DNA of 64,000 nucleotides from Lamellibrachia columna. Its lineage: Eukaryota; Annelida; Polychaeta; Sabellida; Siboglinidae. Of this stretch, positions 12,483-24,889 are shown in pieces. The notes below the pieces were generated by a model, which saw only the letters and a program-made list of their open reading frames with translations, was not told the DNA's origin and ran no database searches. The translations under genes were made by a program, and so were the position numbers. The stretch's first letter is position 1. Each line of letters opens with the position of its first letter. The stretch spans positions 40,751,996 to 40,815,995 of the forward strand of contig OY759261.1 of NCBI GenBank assembly GCA_963662155.1, read 5' to 3'.

Positions 12483-15400
12483 TATTTACTTACTTTACTT
12501 ACTTAATCCTCTTGGCCCCTTCAGGGGCATAGGGCGTCAACCATGTTTCTCCACCTCACTCTCTTCTGGGCTATAGCTTTGATCTCTTGCCAGGTGACCC
12601 CCACTTTTTCAAGATCTTGTAGTGTGGAGCGTCTCCAGTTGATTTTTGGCCTTCCTTGTCTTCTCTTTCCTTGTGGGTTATAGTCCAGCGCTTGTTTGGT
12701 TGTATTTGTTGGATCTTTTCTGAGTGTGTGGCCAATCCAGCTCCATTTTCTCCTCTTGATTGTAGTGCTTATTTTTTCCTGTTTGGTTTTCTTCCACAGC
12801 TCTTTATTTGATATTTTTTAGGCCACCATACCTTAAGGATGTATCGGAGGCGACTGTTGATGAAGACTTGGAGTTTGTTGTTGAGAGACTGAGTAGTTTT
12901 CCACGTTTCACAGCCATAGAGAAGAACTGGTTTAACGTTGGTGTTGAAAATGCGGATCTTAGTGTTTATGGATAATTGGGAAGAGAGCCATACAGGACGT
13001 AGGGTTCTGAAGGCATGGCGAGCTTTATTGATGCGTAGCTCCACATCTTTGTCAGCTCCACCATTTGTACTGATGTTGCTCCCGATGTAAATGAAGTCTT
13101 GTACTCCCTCAACAGCACCACTTTCTAGTGAGATGGGTTCGGAGGATCTGCTGTTGACTTTCATCACCTTTGTCTTTCCCACATTGATCTTAAGACCCAG
13201 TTGGCTGCTTTTTTCCTGAACCTTTCTGTTTTTTGTTGCATGTGTTTATGGGTTTCCGAGAGTAGTGCTAGATCATCTGCAAAATCCAAGTCTTCTAGTT
13301 GTGAGAACAAGTTCCACTGGATCCCAGTACGATGGTGTTCTGTGGATATTTTCATTGTCCAGTCTATGGCTATCAGAAAGAGCAGTTGAGATAGCAAGCA
13401 GCCTTGTCGTACTCCAGTTCCAATCTGGAAGCCTTCTGAAACTTGTCCATTAAAGATGACATGACCAGTGAAACCTTCGTACATGTTCTTTATTAGGGTT
13501 ACAAATTTTGTGGGTAAACCATAATGCCTCAGGAGCTTCCATAGAACTGCCCTATCTATACTATCAAATGCTTTTTCGAAGTCCACAAAGTTTATGTAAA
13601 GGGAGCTCTGCCATTCAATGCATTGTTCAACGATAATCCTGAGTGTAGCAATGTGATCTGTGCAGGATTTATCCTTTCTAAAGCCAGCTTGTTCCTTTCT
13701 TAGCGTCTTGTCAACTGTTTCTTGTATCCTATCCAGGATGATACGGCAGATAATTTTACTGGGCACTGATAGAAGCATGATCCCTCTCCAGTTCTTACAT
13801 TCACTGAGGTTCCCTTTCTTGGGGATTGTAACTAGCTTTTAAGACATCAGATGGTATATTGTCAATTCCAGGTGTTTTGCCTAGCTTCAACTTTTTGATG
13901 GCTCTTTTGATCTCCTCTTTGGATATCCTACCACAATTAATGTTAAGATCTTCATCTGTTTCCTCAATGTCTGGGATTGAATCTGGTGGAGGCCTATTTA
14001 AGATATCTTGGAAATATTCTTTCCAGCGTTGTAACTGTAAAGATTCCTTAGTGAGAAGGTTTCTCTGTTTGTCCATGATGGGGCGACTAGTGCTCTTGTT
14101 CTTCCCTGCTAGCTGTCTGGTGATCTTGTATAACTCTCTGGAGTTTTTCGACATATGTTTTCTTGTCCCTCTTTGTCTTCTTTTTTAACTGTTTTGTTTC
14201 TTTCCTGGTATTCCTGCTGCAGTTTTTTTTCCTTGTGTCATCTGCTTCCTTGTTGAGTTTCATATAGTCTCCCTCCTTGCCTCAATAGCTTCCCAGGTGT
14301 CGTCTGTAATCCAGTCCTTCCTCCTAGTTTCCCAGCAGCCTAGGACTTGTTCACAGGTGCATCTTGCCCACTTTTCATTAATGTTTTTTCCCTCTTCCAA
14401 TGCTTGGAACCTGTTCCGTAGTGTGATTCCCAGTTCCTGTCGTATTTTAGTATTTTGAAGTTTTCTTATCTCAAACCTTCTTTGTACCTTGTTATCCGTC
14501 TTCTTCTTTGCTGCTATCTTCATCCTAAATTCACCCACAGTGAGGTGGTGGTCGGAGTTAATGTCAGCTCCTCTTTTCACTCTGACGTCTAGAAGCATTC
14601 TCCTCCATTTCTTGGTGATTGTTATATGGTCAATTTGGTTTTCCGTCTTTAGATCTGGGGATATCCATGTGGCTTTGTGTGTAGGCTTGTGTGGAAAGAG
14701 AGTTCCTCCGATTATCAGTTAATTGAGAGTACAGAAATCTGCAAACAGGAGACCGTTCTCATTCATCTGTCCCAGACCTTCTTTCCCCATTGTGCCTTTC
14801 CAATTGTCATTATCCTTTCCAATCTTGGCATTCATATCCCACATAACAACTTGGATATCCCTCTTCGGTATTTTTTTGGGTGAATGTTTGTAGATGTTGG
14901 TAGAAGGTCTCTTTCTCTTCAAATTCAGCAGAGTTGGTCGGTGCATAGCAATGTATAATGGTGATGTTCCGACCTTTTGGTGTAAACTTGGCTGTGACGA
15001 TTCTCTCCGAGACTGGTTCCCATTCGATGAGACTTTTTGCTGCATCCTTTGAGAGGAGCAGCCCTACTCCATGTGTGTGCGCATCTTCTTCTCTCTCATT
15101 CCCAGAGTACAAGTAAGTTTCTCCAGAGCTAGTTGTAACCTTCCCAAAGGTGTTCCATCTGCTTTCACAGACTCCAATGATGCTCAGCTTGTATCTTCTC
15201 ATTTCTTTGGCGAGCTGTGCCAGTTTTCCTGCCTGGTACAGTGTCCTGACATTCCAGCATCATATTCTAATTTTTGACTTTAGCTGTAGCAGACTCTTCC
15301 TCCCTTGGGCTTCCTGTCGGCTTTCACCCAAGGGATTCATACGCACCCTTTCAGGACAGCCTGCTTTGCTCAGATCGAGGTGTGGTTGAGTATTCATGGT

Positions 15401-15690
15401 TTCGGTTTCTGTAATCGATTTCAATAACAACTGAGTGGGTGATTAGCCCAAGCCGCTGTGCCCACAAGTTTTCCGCAGTGGTCGTAAACCATTTTCCTCC
15501 CGGGCTCCATGATCAAGAGATGTGGCTGTACTGTGCTTTGTTTGACCACTCGCCCCAGACCTGCCCGGTATGGTTGGACCTGCCAGGAGTTGCCTCCCAC
15601 CGGTATAGCTCAGAGGGTCATAGGGGTACACAAGCCTCCTTACCACGACAAGGTAACAGTCCACAAGGATATTTTATATTTAGTTACTAC
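12483..15690 (-). mobile_element. RTE-like non-LTR retrotransposon, nearly full length but broken
   Basis: Reading on the minus strand from about 15.4 kb: an AP-type endonuclease domain begins WNVRTLYQAGKLAQLAKEM and continues GVCESRWN (about 15260-14720). A linker follows with SDHHLTVGEF (about 14550). The reverse transcriptase has FVDFEKAFDSIDRAVLW, GTGVRQGCLLS and DLDFADDLALL (about 13780-13200). The C-terminus has VLLYGCETW (about 12880). The frame is broken by several frameshifts. The 3' end at about 12483 carries a short TAAG-type repeat tail, as expected for RTE-like elements. It sits inside the Mutator-like transposon. Confidence 0.88.
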
Positions 15691-16040
15691 ATATTACCTT
15701 GAATTATTATTACTTGTATTATTACTGCAATACATTATAATAATTATCCTTCATATATAATGAAGTGATTAAATTTGTTCAAATGACACAATATTTCATA
15801 AATAAAAATGAACATCAAATTGTGACGTCAAAATGTATGTAAAAATAGATGGTATTTACATCCGAAGAGGGGCAAAAGACCAGGAGGCCAAACGACCTAA
15901 AGGGTAACTGACCGGGGGGGGGGCAAAAGACCTAGGTGCAAAAGACCGGGGGGTGGACAAATGACCGCAACCCGGAAATATACCCGTACTGTCACTCAGA
16001 TTTCACCAATGTATTCGTATTCGTACTCAGCCATCACCAA

Positions 16041-16740
16041 TAATAATAATAATAATAATTAGAGCATGTTTAGAGCGCCATGGATCCAGGTGACCCTGTT
16101 CAAAGGCGCTGATACAAACATGGTTAAAGACAGACAAGATTAAAAAATAAATACATAAATAAAAACATTAAAAAAACATAGTAAATCCATGTTCATAGGA
16201 CATAGCACTAAAAGTCGAATCAACTTGACAGTTAAGAATAATAAGCGCGTTTAAACAATATTGTTTTTAAGAGTTTTTTGTTATGCGTATAGAGAGTCAC
16301 ATTTTCGCATCTCATGGGGAAGACTGTTCCACAGGCGAGGAGCAGCGATGCAGAAGGCACGATCACCATAATGGTGGAGTTGTGCACTGCGTACAGTCAG
16401 AAGAGAGTCTGATGAGGATCGCATCGTTTTGCAGGGTTGGTAGAACTGGAGCATGTCTGTGATGTAGCTGGGCGCAAGCAGATGACGGGCTTTGAACGTC
16501 GTCAGTACGACATTGTACTCAATACGGTACAAGACTGGAAGCCAATGGAGAGTCTCTAGGATAGATGCAACGTGGTCATAGCGACTGGCCCTGACCACAA
16601 TGCGAGCTGCCACATTCTGGACTCTCTGCAGCTTGTCCAGTAACTGATCAGTTACACCACAAAGGAGGCCATTTCCTGAGTCCAGTCGCGGTATGACAAG
16701 GGTGTGAACCAGGAGTTCAGTGGCATGTTGTGTCAAGCAA
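16041..16740 (-). mobile_element. CR1-like LINE, 3' third
   Basis: A minus-strand frame of 151 codons (16281-16736) reads LDSGNGLLCG, LQRVQNVAARIV, LHWLPVLYRIEY, YGDRAFCIAAPRLWNSLP. This is the C-terminal part of CR1/L2-type ORF2 after the reverse transcriptase core. The 3' UTR includes a GCGCC...GGCGC segment and ends in an (AAT)n tail at 16041-16060, typical of this LINE group. 5' truncated. Confidence 0.88.
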
Positions 16741-16894
16741 TTTCTGATGGAACCAATACGATGTAAGTGAAAGTATGCTACCTAGTACAGTTTGGACACT
16801 TGAGATTTGATGCTGGTCTCACTGTCAAACATGACCAATGTACTCGTACTCGTATTTTACTCATGAAAATGTACTCGACCCCAGGCCTGTCCCA

Positions 16895-16985
16895 CACGTG
16901 TGACACTTGAAAGGTTCATCATCAGTATGAGTGTGCAGATTACTCTTTACGTGTCCATTCCGACCAAACTGTAACTGACCATGCT
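16895..16985 (-). pseudogene. Single C2H2 finger relic
   Basis: The minus strand reads QFGRNGHVKSNLHTHTDDEP followed by FKCHTCG, clearly the same finger family as at 24 and 42 kb. It is cut off abruptly at a CAGGCCTGGGGTCGAGTAC sequence that looks like a hAT transposon end. Confidence 0.6.
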
Positions 16986-16989
16986 GAAA

Positions 16990-17565
16990 ATGATATAATT
17001 GAGTCATGAGTCATTATAGCACGTGACATAGGTATGTAATATCCTCGCTTGAGGATATGACACACCTCTTTGATGAACGCTGGCTTTCAAATTCAAAATC
17101 ATATATAGAAGACCAGACAAATGTCTTGTTACCAAGACTTGGGTGTACTATTCATCAGATGTAGAAGACCAGACAAATGTTTTTTGTAATAATTGGTAAA
17201 CAAATTTGCAAACGTCAATGACGGGCAACATATTTTGATTGTACCTGTTGGCTATAATGGTAGGACATATTTCATGGGCAGTTTGCAAGTGACTAATGCA
17301 TGTGAATCTAAACGTATTGTATATACTAATAATTTCGAACTAGCAATATATTCTTTGGAATTTAATATTGTAGCTGATACAGAGATACATGAGTGGGGAA
17401 TGCCAAAACGGGGGCTGACAAAAATACCTACGGAAAATGCAAATATTTTGGCCTTCCAACTTAAAAAGTTGACAATAGCTCAGTCCCACAAGCAATCAAG
17501 GAAATTATCCCTCGAAGGGTTGGTGTGGTTACAGTTAGGCGTGCAATCAGCCTGTCGTCAGCTTA
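16990..17565. other. Intergenic; 125-codon ORF of unknown status
   Basis: A plus-strand open frame at 17193-17570 (125 codons) resembles nothing I know and shows no domain, signal or membrane segment. A short direct repeat (AGAAGACCAGACAAATGT) occurs at about 17107 and 17162. I do not call a gene. Confidence 0.3.
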
Positions 17566-17690
17566 ATTAATCCTGGCGTCAGCTTAATTAGACTACCAGT
17601 CAGTTTAACTAGGCCAGCAATCAAATTAGTTAGGCCAGCAGTCAGGTTAGTTGGGCCAGCAGTCAGTTTAGGGGGGATGATTAGTTAGGC
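17566..17690. repeat. Degenerate 24-25-bp minisatellite
   Basis: About five divergent units with core GGCCAGCAGTCAGGTTAGTT; the oldest units on the left read GGCGTCAGCTTAATTA. Confidence 0.8.
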
Positions 17691-17980
17691 CAGGACCACC
17701 ATCATAGACACACACCATTTCTCAAGGAGATTGTTACCGGGATTGGTGCGCTCTAGTTGACCTTGGCCTTGGTCAACATTGGACTATGTCCTGCAAAAGT
17801 ACCCATAAAATCAAGAAAAGTGAGAGCTATTAGCAAGATGAACATATAATCCTTCCCTGTCCATCCCCTTCCTCGCTCCCCCCCTCTCTTTGCCGCCCGC
17901 CCCTTGACCAGTTGTGCCTCAATAAACATAACAATTGTGCACGAATTAAATTAAGAAGGGGTAAGTAAATGGTCGATATA

Positions 17981-19307
17981 CACTACTCAAATTAATTAAA
18001 GGAACAAATATTGGGGATGGCACACCTGGTCTACCATACAAGTTACACTTTGTGCACTATATGTGTGATTAGGGGATTGTCTTAGCTACAAAACAGCTCA
18101 TGTTTGAAGTTACTTTTCCAGTCCTTGGCCGTCATGATATTTGTTGCGTCGGTAGTGATAGCTGGATGTCTCATGATGGTCGCTTGTGCTGTCAGGCGGC
18201 ATTTTGACCCCAATGTCTGTTGCCACGGCTGTGCAACTGCTAGAAGATGGTGAACGGGCTCGGGTGGTAGTTCGGAGGTTTGATGTATCCCCACGTTTAG
18301 TCAACCGACTATGGACACGTTACCAGGAGACTGGGCAGTACACCAGGAGACAAGGTCAAGGTCGTTCGTGGATGACAACCCGAAGACAAGACAGTTATCT
18401 CGTCGTGTTGTATCATCGCAAACGCACGAGTACATCTCGATCCATGGAAATTGACTTCGGCCGTGCTACTTAAGTTCACTTATGCAACCAGACTGTTAGG
18501 AATCGACTCCATGAGGAGGGTATGTGAGCACGTGAGCACCAGAACTGGCAGCTGTGTCACTGGAGGCCGGTACTCTTCACAAATGAAAGCAGGTTATCTG
18601 TGTCAACTAATGGTAGGCGTGTTAGGGTGTGGAGATGCCAGGGAGAGCGTTATTCTGACTGTAACATTGTGGAAGTTATCGCAATGATATCCTGGAGCCT
18701 ATTGTCAGACCGTATGCAGGCGCTGTGGGGGATGATTTCATTTTAGTGCAGGATAATGCACGTCCACACACAGCTCGGGTGTTCATGATCATCCTTGAGG
18801 ACGAAGTTATCACTGTGATGGACTGGCCGGCTAGGTCTCCTGACCTGAACCCAATAGAACATCTGTGGGACATGCTTTCTAGACGTGTTAGACGAAGGCC
18901 ACATCCTTCAGAGAACGTACAGAACCTGACCAATGCCCTAGTTCAGGAATGGCAAGCCATACCCCAAAATGACATCAGACGAATCGTAAAGAGTATGTCA
19001 CGTCGTTGTCAGGAGGGGGTAAATGCAAGAGGGGGGCATACAAGTTATTAAAAAACATTTGTGGACAATATTTTTCAGTTTGTGAAAAAAATCTGTAAAA
19101 ACCAGCTAACCACAAAATCCATTCCTTATAAAGGGGTGTAGACACGCAGTCACACCTAGAGGCGTCACGCTTCAGTTAATTATAACATGAGCTGTTTTGT
19201 ACCTAAGACAATCCCCTAATCACACATAGAATGCAATAAGTGTCACTTGTATGGTAGACCAGGTGTGCCATCCGCAATGTGTGTTCCTTTAGTTATTTTT
19301 AGTAGTG
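17981..19307 (+). mobile_element. Tc1-like DNA transposon (inactive)
   Basis: TA duplications flank it (17979-17980, 19308-19309). The ends are inverted repeats of well over 100 bp starting CACTACTCAAATTAATTAAA on the left, and a close variant inverted on the right. The plus-strand transposase has a helix-turn-helix N-terminus with VQLLEDGERARVVVRRF (about 18215-18370). Its DDE domain has VQDNARPHTARV, with the second Asp, and SPDLNPIEHLWD, with the third acidic residue in a 34-residue-type spacing (18725-19051). The first catalytic position reads LFTNESR, with Asn (codon 18582-18584) in place of Asp. Several frameshifts separate the domains. Dead on both counts. Confidence 0.93.
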
Positions 19308-19671
19308 TAGTTTTAACCATGAGTTTGATTCCCGTAAGAATTTGTTCTAACATATTAGGTTACTTTTTATTCTGTATTAAGCTATGTTGCATTTGTAACC
19401 TAATTCTTACTTAGGCCATTCATATTTATGGAAGTGTTATGTCCAATCTGAAGGTGGTGTCAAACATAAAGAAGAGTTCGTTGATAAGATATATTGTTTT
19501 GACAGTTTTCTTTACAGAGAAATTTCATACGAACGTGCTGAGATACCAGTTTGACATGTTACCACAGCACGACCTAACAATGGCCTGACAACACGGAACG
19601 GAATTTTTAACTTAATTATTATTTAATTTAATTAAGTGTAAGCACAATGGAATACAATTGTATGAATTCAG

Positions 19672-19945
<274 letters not shown>

Positions 19946-20441
19946 TCATGTCATGACAGTATATAAATATAAGATGCTAGTATTAATGACCACTTGGTTA
20001 CCATGCATTACAAGAGAACAATAAATTATAAACACTAAGACTAGAAAAACAAATTTATTAGTGATATAATGGGTTTGCTCATGTGTCAAAAAAAAATTTA
20101 CGCATGTCAACATTTACATATTTTTTTACCTATGGATGGAATAGGTAGTCAAATCTGAGCATACTCCTTTTTATGTAAACAACACATAGAAGTAACATGA
20201 TGGTGTTTGGCCACATAAAGGAACATGATGATGTTTGGCCAATTTGGGATAAATTTAGGAGAAAACGCCATCGAGCAGAACAGTAACTTTCAGCTGCAAT
20301 ATATAATTTAATGAGACATGAAACCATCCTGAAATTGTAATACGTAGCTTACCTAATAAATGAATATGTTCAGTTAAAATTGTGGTACCACATTCTCATT
20401 TTGGATGCTGAAAATCATAAAATATAGAAAAGGTTAAAGGG

Positions 20442-22680
20442 TGTAACATTCTGAAAGTATAGCCACTTAAAGCCTACTGAATTAGTAGGTTATTGTGTCT
20501 CTGAAAACAGATGGTAGACATTTGAACAATGTGCTGTAACATTCTGAAAGTATAGCCACTTAAAGCCTACTGAATTAGTAGGTTATTGTGTCTCTGAAAA
20601 CAGATGGTAGACATTTTAACAATGTGCTGTAACATTCTGAAAGTATAGCCACTTAAAGCCTACTGAATTAGTAGGTTATTGTGTCTCTGAAAACAGATGG
20701 TAGACATTTGAACAATGTGCTGTAACATTCTGAAAGTATAGCCACTTAAAGCCTACTGAATTAGTAGGTTATTGTGTCTCTGAAAACAGATGGTAGACAT
20801 TTGAACAATGTGCTGTAACATTCTGAAAGTATAGCCACTTAAAGCCCACTGAATTAGTAGGTTATTGTGTCTCTGAAAACAGATGGTAGACATTTTAACA
20901 ATGTGCTGTAACATTCTGAAAGTATAGCCACTTAAAGCCTACTGAATTAGTAGGTTATTGTGTCTCTGAAAACAGATGGTAGACATTTTAACAATGTGCT
21001 GTAACATTCTGAAAGTATAGCCACTTAAAGCCTACTGAATTAGTAGGTTATTGTGTCTCTGAAAACAGATGGTAGACATTTGAACAATGTGCTGTAACAT
21101 TCTGAAAGTATAGCCACTTAAAGCCCACTGAATTAGTAGGTTATTGTGTCTCTGAAAACAGATGGTAGACATTTGAACAATGTGCTGTAACATTCTGAAA
21201 GTATAGCCACTTAAAGCCCGCTGAATTAGTAGGTTATTGTGTCTCTGAAAACAGATGGTAGACATTTGAACAATGTGCTGTAACATTCTGAAAGTATAGC
21301 CACTTAAAGCCTACTGAATTAGTAGGTTATTGTGTCTCTGAAAACAGATGGTAGACATTTGAACAATGTGCTGTAACATTCTGAAAGTATAGCCACTTAA
21401 AGCCTACTGAATTAGTAGGTTATTGTGTCTCTGAAAACAGATGGTAGACATTTGAACAATGTGCTGTAACATTCTGAAAGTATAGCCACTTAAAGCCTAC
21501 TGAATTAGTAGGTTATTGTGTCTCTGAAAACAGATGGTAGACATTTGAACAATGTGCTGTAACATTCTGAAAGTATAGCCACTTAAAGCCCACTGAATTA
21601 GTAGGTTACTGTGTCTCTGAAAACAGATGGTAGACATTTGAACAATGTGCTGTAACATTCTGAAAGTATAGCCACTTAAAGCCTACTGAATTAGTAGGTT
21701 ATTGTGTCTCTGAAAACAGATGGTAGACATTTGAACAATGTGCTGTAACATTCTGAAAGTATAGCCACTTAAAGCCCACTGAATTAGTAGGTTATTGTGT
21801 CTCTGAAAACAGATGGTAGACATTTGAACAATGTGCTGTAACATTCTGAAAGTATAGCCACTTAAAGCCCACTGAATTAGTAGGTTATTGTGTCTCTGAA
21901 AACAGATGGTAGACATTTTAACAATGTGCTGTAACATTCTGAAAGTATAGCCACTTAAAGCCTACTGATTTAGTAGGTTATTGTGTCTCTGAAAACAGAT
22001 GGTAGACATTTGAACAATGTGCTGTAACATTCTGAAAGTATAGCCACTTAAAGCCCACTGAATTAGTAGGTTATTGTGTCTCTGAAAACAGATGGTAGAC
22101 ATTTGAACAATGTGCTGTAACATTCTGAAAGTATAGCCACTTAAAGCCTACTGAATTAGTAGGTTATTGTGTCTCTGAAAACAGATGGTAGACATTTGAA
22201 CAATGTGCTGTAACATTCTGAAAGTATAGCCACTTAAAGCCCACTGAATTAGTAGGTTATTGTGTCTCTGAAAACAGATGGTAGACATTTGAACAATGTG
22301 CTGTAACATTCTGAAAGTATAGCCACTTAAAGCCCACTGAATTAGTAGGTTATTGTGTCTCTGAAAACAGATGGTAGACATTTTAACAATGTGCTGTAAC
22401 ATTCTGAAAGTATAGCCACTTAAAGCCTACTGATTTAGTAGGTTATTGTGTCTCTGAAAACAGATGGTAGACATTTGAACAATGTGCTGTAACATTCTGA
22501 AAGTATAGCCACTTAAAGCCCACTGAATTAGTAGGTTATTGTGTCTCTGAAAACAGATGGTAGACATTTGAACAATGTGCTGTAACATTCTGAAAGTATA
22601 GCCACTTAAAGCCTACTGAATTAGTAGGTTATTGTGTCTCTGAAAACAGATGGTAGACATTTTAACAATGTGCTGTAACA
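20442..22680. repeat. 93-bp satellite, 24 copies
   Basis: Exactly 24 periods of 93 bp (2,232 bp) with very few differences. Each unit contains a near-palindrome CCTACTGAATTAGTAGG; some units read CCCACTG, which weakens it. A rare GATTTAG variant recurs 465 bp apart (about 21967 and 22432), as do whole blocks. Five-unit higher-order copies have therefore been duplicated. The 93-bp period keeps minus-strand frames open, but these are not genes. Confidence 0.97.
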
Positions 22681-22699
22681 TAACAATGAAATACAGACT

Positions 22700-23990
22700 G
22701 CTCAAATCCTTCTCGGAATTTTTTTTAGTTCTTTTAAATTTCCCTGCAACCGATATACGCGTTGTCCTATCATTCTTCAATGTTGTATATATAATCTATA
22801 CCAACAATTTTTGGACGCTTACACCCTGTTCACTTTATAGGGCGTTACAGACAAATGTGAATGTTTATGCTTAGTTCGTTTGCAGAAGTGCTCAGGAAAA
22901 GCTACTTATCCATTGGTTAAAATGTTAGAAAATTCTGATGTCAACATCTGAATTGTTTTGAAAAAAATTTATTTGACACTGAATGACCCGTATATATGTA
23001 ACTATCCACATATTATGGAGAATAAGCATGTTAAATCTTATTCTTGCAGAAATAGTTTTTATTTATTCGTATTTAAGTACATACATACCCACTAAGGACG
23101 CTGTTTGGACGGAAAATAGGTCAAGTTAATACATATATGATCGATAAAGACAATGAATGGACGAATTATAGGTCAAGTTAATACATACATACTCACTAGG
23201 GGCACTGTCTTGGTAGGAAAACAGGTGAAGTTAGTACACATACGGTCGCTTATTGGACAGAATGTAGGTTAAGTTAGTACATATTTGGACACGAGATGCG
23301 CTGCTTGGAAGGAACACAGGTCAAGATATTACGTAACCGGACGACAGGGGCACTGTTTGGAAGGAAAATAGGCCAAAATATTACATGTATCATCGCTACA
23401 GCACTGCTTGGGAGGTTTGTTTCAAAAATAACTAAACAGCTTCAACTTCTTCGAGGGTATATATGTCCGTATGCATGCCTGCCTGACTACCTGGGCATAG
23501 CCTTACGAAAAGTACTTCACACGCTAGCATACAATAATACAAGAAGCCGGTGCCACCAACCACCGGAGTGTCAAAACCTCATCATTTTTTCCCTAGACGC
23601 ACCTCTTTAGGAAGAGGGTGTTGCGCATGCGCAACCGGATGCACGCAATGATTTTAGTTTTTAACACGCAAATTGCTGTGGTTACTAGGCAATTGGTGCG
23701 CTGTTTTACACAAAAACATTTCATTCAGTAGCCGCTAGGGTCGTTCCTAGCACCAACACTGTCCATCAGGGGCGCTTCGTTAATGCTGTCACGATACTCC
23801 AGGTGACGTGATAGTTTCGTTGCTAGGCACCAGGGCGCGGTTTTCAGTAGTTCCAGATTAGCAAATAGATGCGGCATCAATACAAACTTTTATCACCAGG
23901 GGGCACTCCGTTGAGAGATCACATTGGTGGTTGCCGGTGCCACCTACGTTGTCGCAACACTTTTTAAAGGACTTCCCTACTACTCACATT
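22700..23990. other. Non-coding part of the left arm
   Basis: No gene seen. Contains scattered repeats of the type GGTCAAGTTAATACATACAT (about 23110-23330), a perfect NRF1-like palindrome, and several GGGGGC/GCGCC motifs shared with the right arm. Confidence 0.5.
23621..23634. promoter_or_regulatory. NRF1-like palindromic site
   Basis: TTGCGCATGCGCAA is a perfect 14-bp palindrome and contains the NRF1 consensus GCGCATGCGC. The same site is kept in the other arm at 45829-45842. No promoter has been shown here; the role is inferred from the motif. Confidence 0.4.
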
Positions 23991-23992
23991 TG

Positions 23993-24706
23993 AAGGATTT
24001 CTCCGCAGTATGTGTACGCATGTGAACGGCTAATGCAGTAGAACGACAATATTGCGCTCCACATGTGTTACACTGGCAAAGTTTCTACTCAGTATTGAAA
24101 GTGTATCTTCAAGCTTCTATTCCAGACACACTTCAATCCACAAATTTCACACTTGAAGGGTTTCTCACCAGTACGAGAGCAGACATGTCTCTTCAAATTG
24201 TCTGTGTTTGCAAACTGTGATCCACACGTATCACACTTGAACGGTTTCTCACCAGTATGAGTACGCATATGTTTCTTCAAAGTTCCTCATTCGACAAACG
24301 GTGATCCACACGTGTACCACTTCTTACCAGTATGAGTATGCATAGATTTCTTCAAATTTCTTCCATCAGCAAACTGTGATCCACAAGTGTCACACTTGAA
24401 GGGTTTCTCACAAGTATGTTTGCGCATATGACTCTTCAAATGTCCACTCCGCACAAACTGTGATCCACACGTATCACACTTGAAGGGTTTCCCGCCAGTA
24501 TGAGTGCGGATATGACTCTTCAAAATGTTTCTTTCAGCAAACTGTAATCCACACGTATCACAATTGAAGGGTTTCTCATCAGTCTGAGAGCGGATATGTC
24601 TCTTCAAATTTCCTCTGTTAGAAAACTGTGATCCACATGTATCACACTTGAATGATTTCTCATCAGCAATCTGTGATCCACATTGTATAACAGTTCCAGC
24701 GTGCAT
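23993..24706 (-). pseudogene. C2H2 zinc-finger array, broken paralog
   Basis: Minus-strand fingers of the CDTCGSQF type with TGEKPFKC linkers: four or five in one frame (24706-24287) and two more after a frameshift at about 24285 (24280-24089). A terminal degenerate finger ends in AEKSFKCE and a stop at about 23995. Several fingers have lost key residues (RSQT, KSMHTH with shifted His, a missing second half near WYTCGSPF). It is the inverted partner of the gene at 41642-42661. The upstream sequence up to 24879 also matches that locus. Probable nuclear DNA-binding ancestor, no longer functional. Confidence 0.88.
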
Positions 24707-24889
24707 GTGGGTATGTTTGGCGAGCTACTCAATAGCGAGCTACCCATGTGCTGCCTGGGACACGGCACTGTGTTGTTGAAGTCAGAATATGTTGACAAGC
24801 TGACACTGCTGCTGACACTTCTACAACATATGTTGCAAATATAAAATAAACAAATGTAGCAGTAACATGTCTGCATCAAACGGATACAA

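Larger units (their letters stand above)
11123..15973. mobile_element. Mutator-like DNA transposon with iterated terminal inverted repeats
   Basis: The left end (11123 to about 11215) consists of degenerate repeats of GGTCTTTTGCCCC. The right end (about 15870-15973) has the same motifs inverted. The outermost bases are GGGG on the left and, inverted, GGGT on the right. A perfect 9-bp direct repeat GGAAATATA flanks it (11114-11122 and 15974-15982). Nine-base target duplications with G-rich ends are typical of MuDR/Mutator elements. The inside is filled by a minisatellite and an RTE-like LINE. An 89-codon minus ORF at 11386-11655 is of unknown nature, and no transposase was recognised. The superfamily is inferred from the duplication length. 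Confidence 0.65.
20140..24885 (-). repeat. Left arm of a large inverted duplication
   Basis: Reverse-complement similarity to 41470-46870 can be followed through many landmarks. These are the zinc-finger gene upstream region (CAACAACACAGTGCCGTGTC), the finger array, the ACCGCGCCCCTGGTGCCTAG block, a TTGCGCATGCGCAA site, TGACCTATTTTC-type repeats, CCAATGGATAAGTAGCTTTT, the 93-bp unit and a TTTATCCCAAATTGGCC block. The order is the same in both arms. The left arm lacks about 1.9 kb present at about 43790-45655 on the right. It instead carries the 93-bp satellite expansion. Confidence 0.85.

Noticed and set aside
17193..17570. 125-codon plus ORF
   Set aside because: No homology, no domain, no splice or promoter context; could be chance in AT-rich sequence.
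21032..22402. Three 84-codon minus ORFs (MLQHIV... repeats)
   Set aside because: Frame kept open only because 93 is a multiple of three; no independent coding evidence.
20442..22680. Regular repeat array that could suggest a CRISPR array
   Set aside because: Whole 93-bp units are identical head to tail with no variable spacers, in eukaryotic DNA; it is a satellite.
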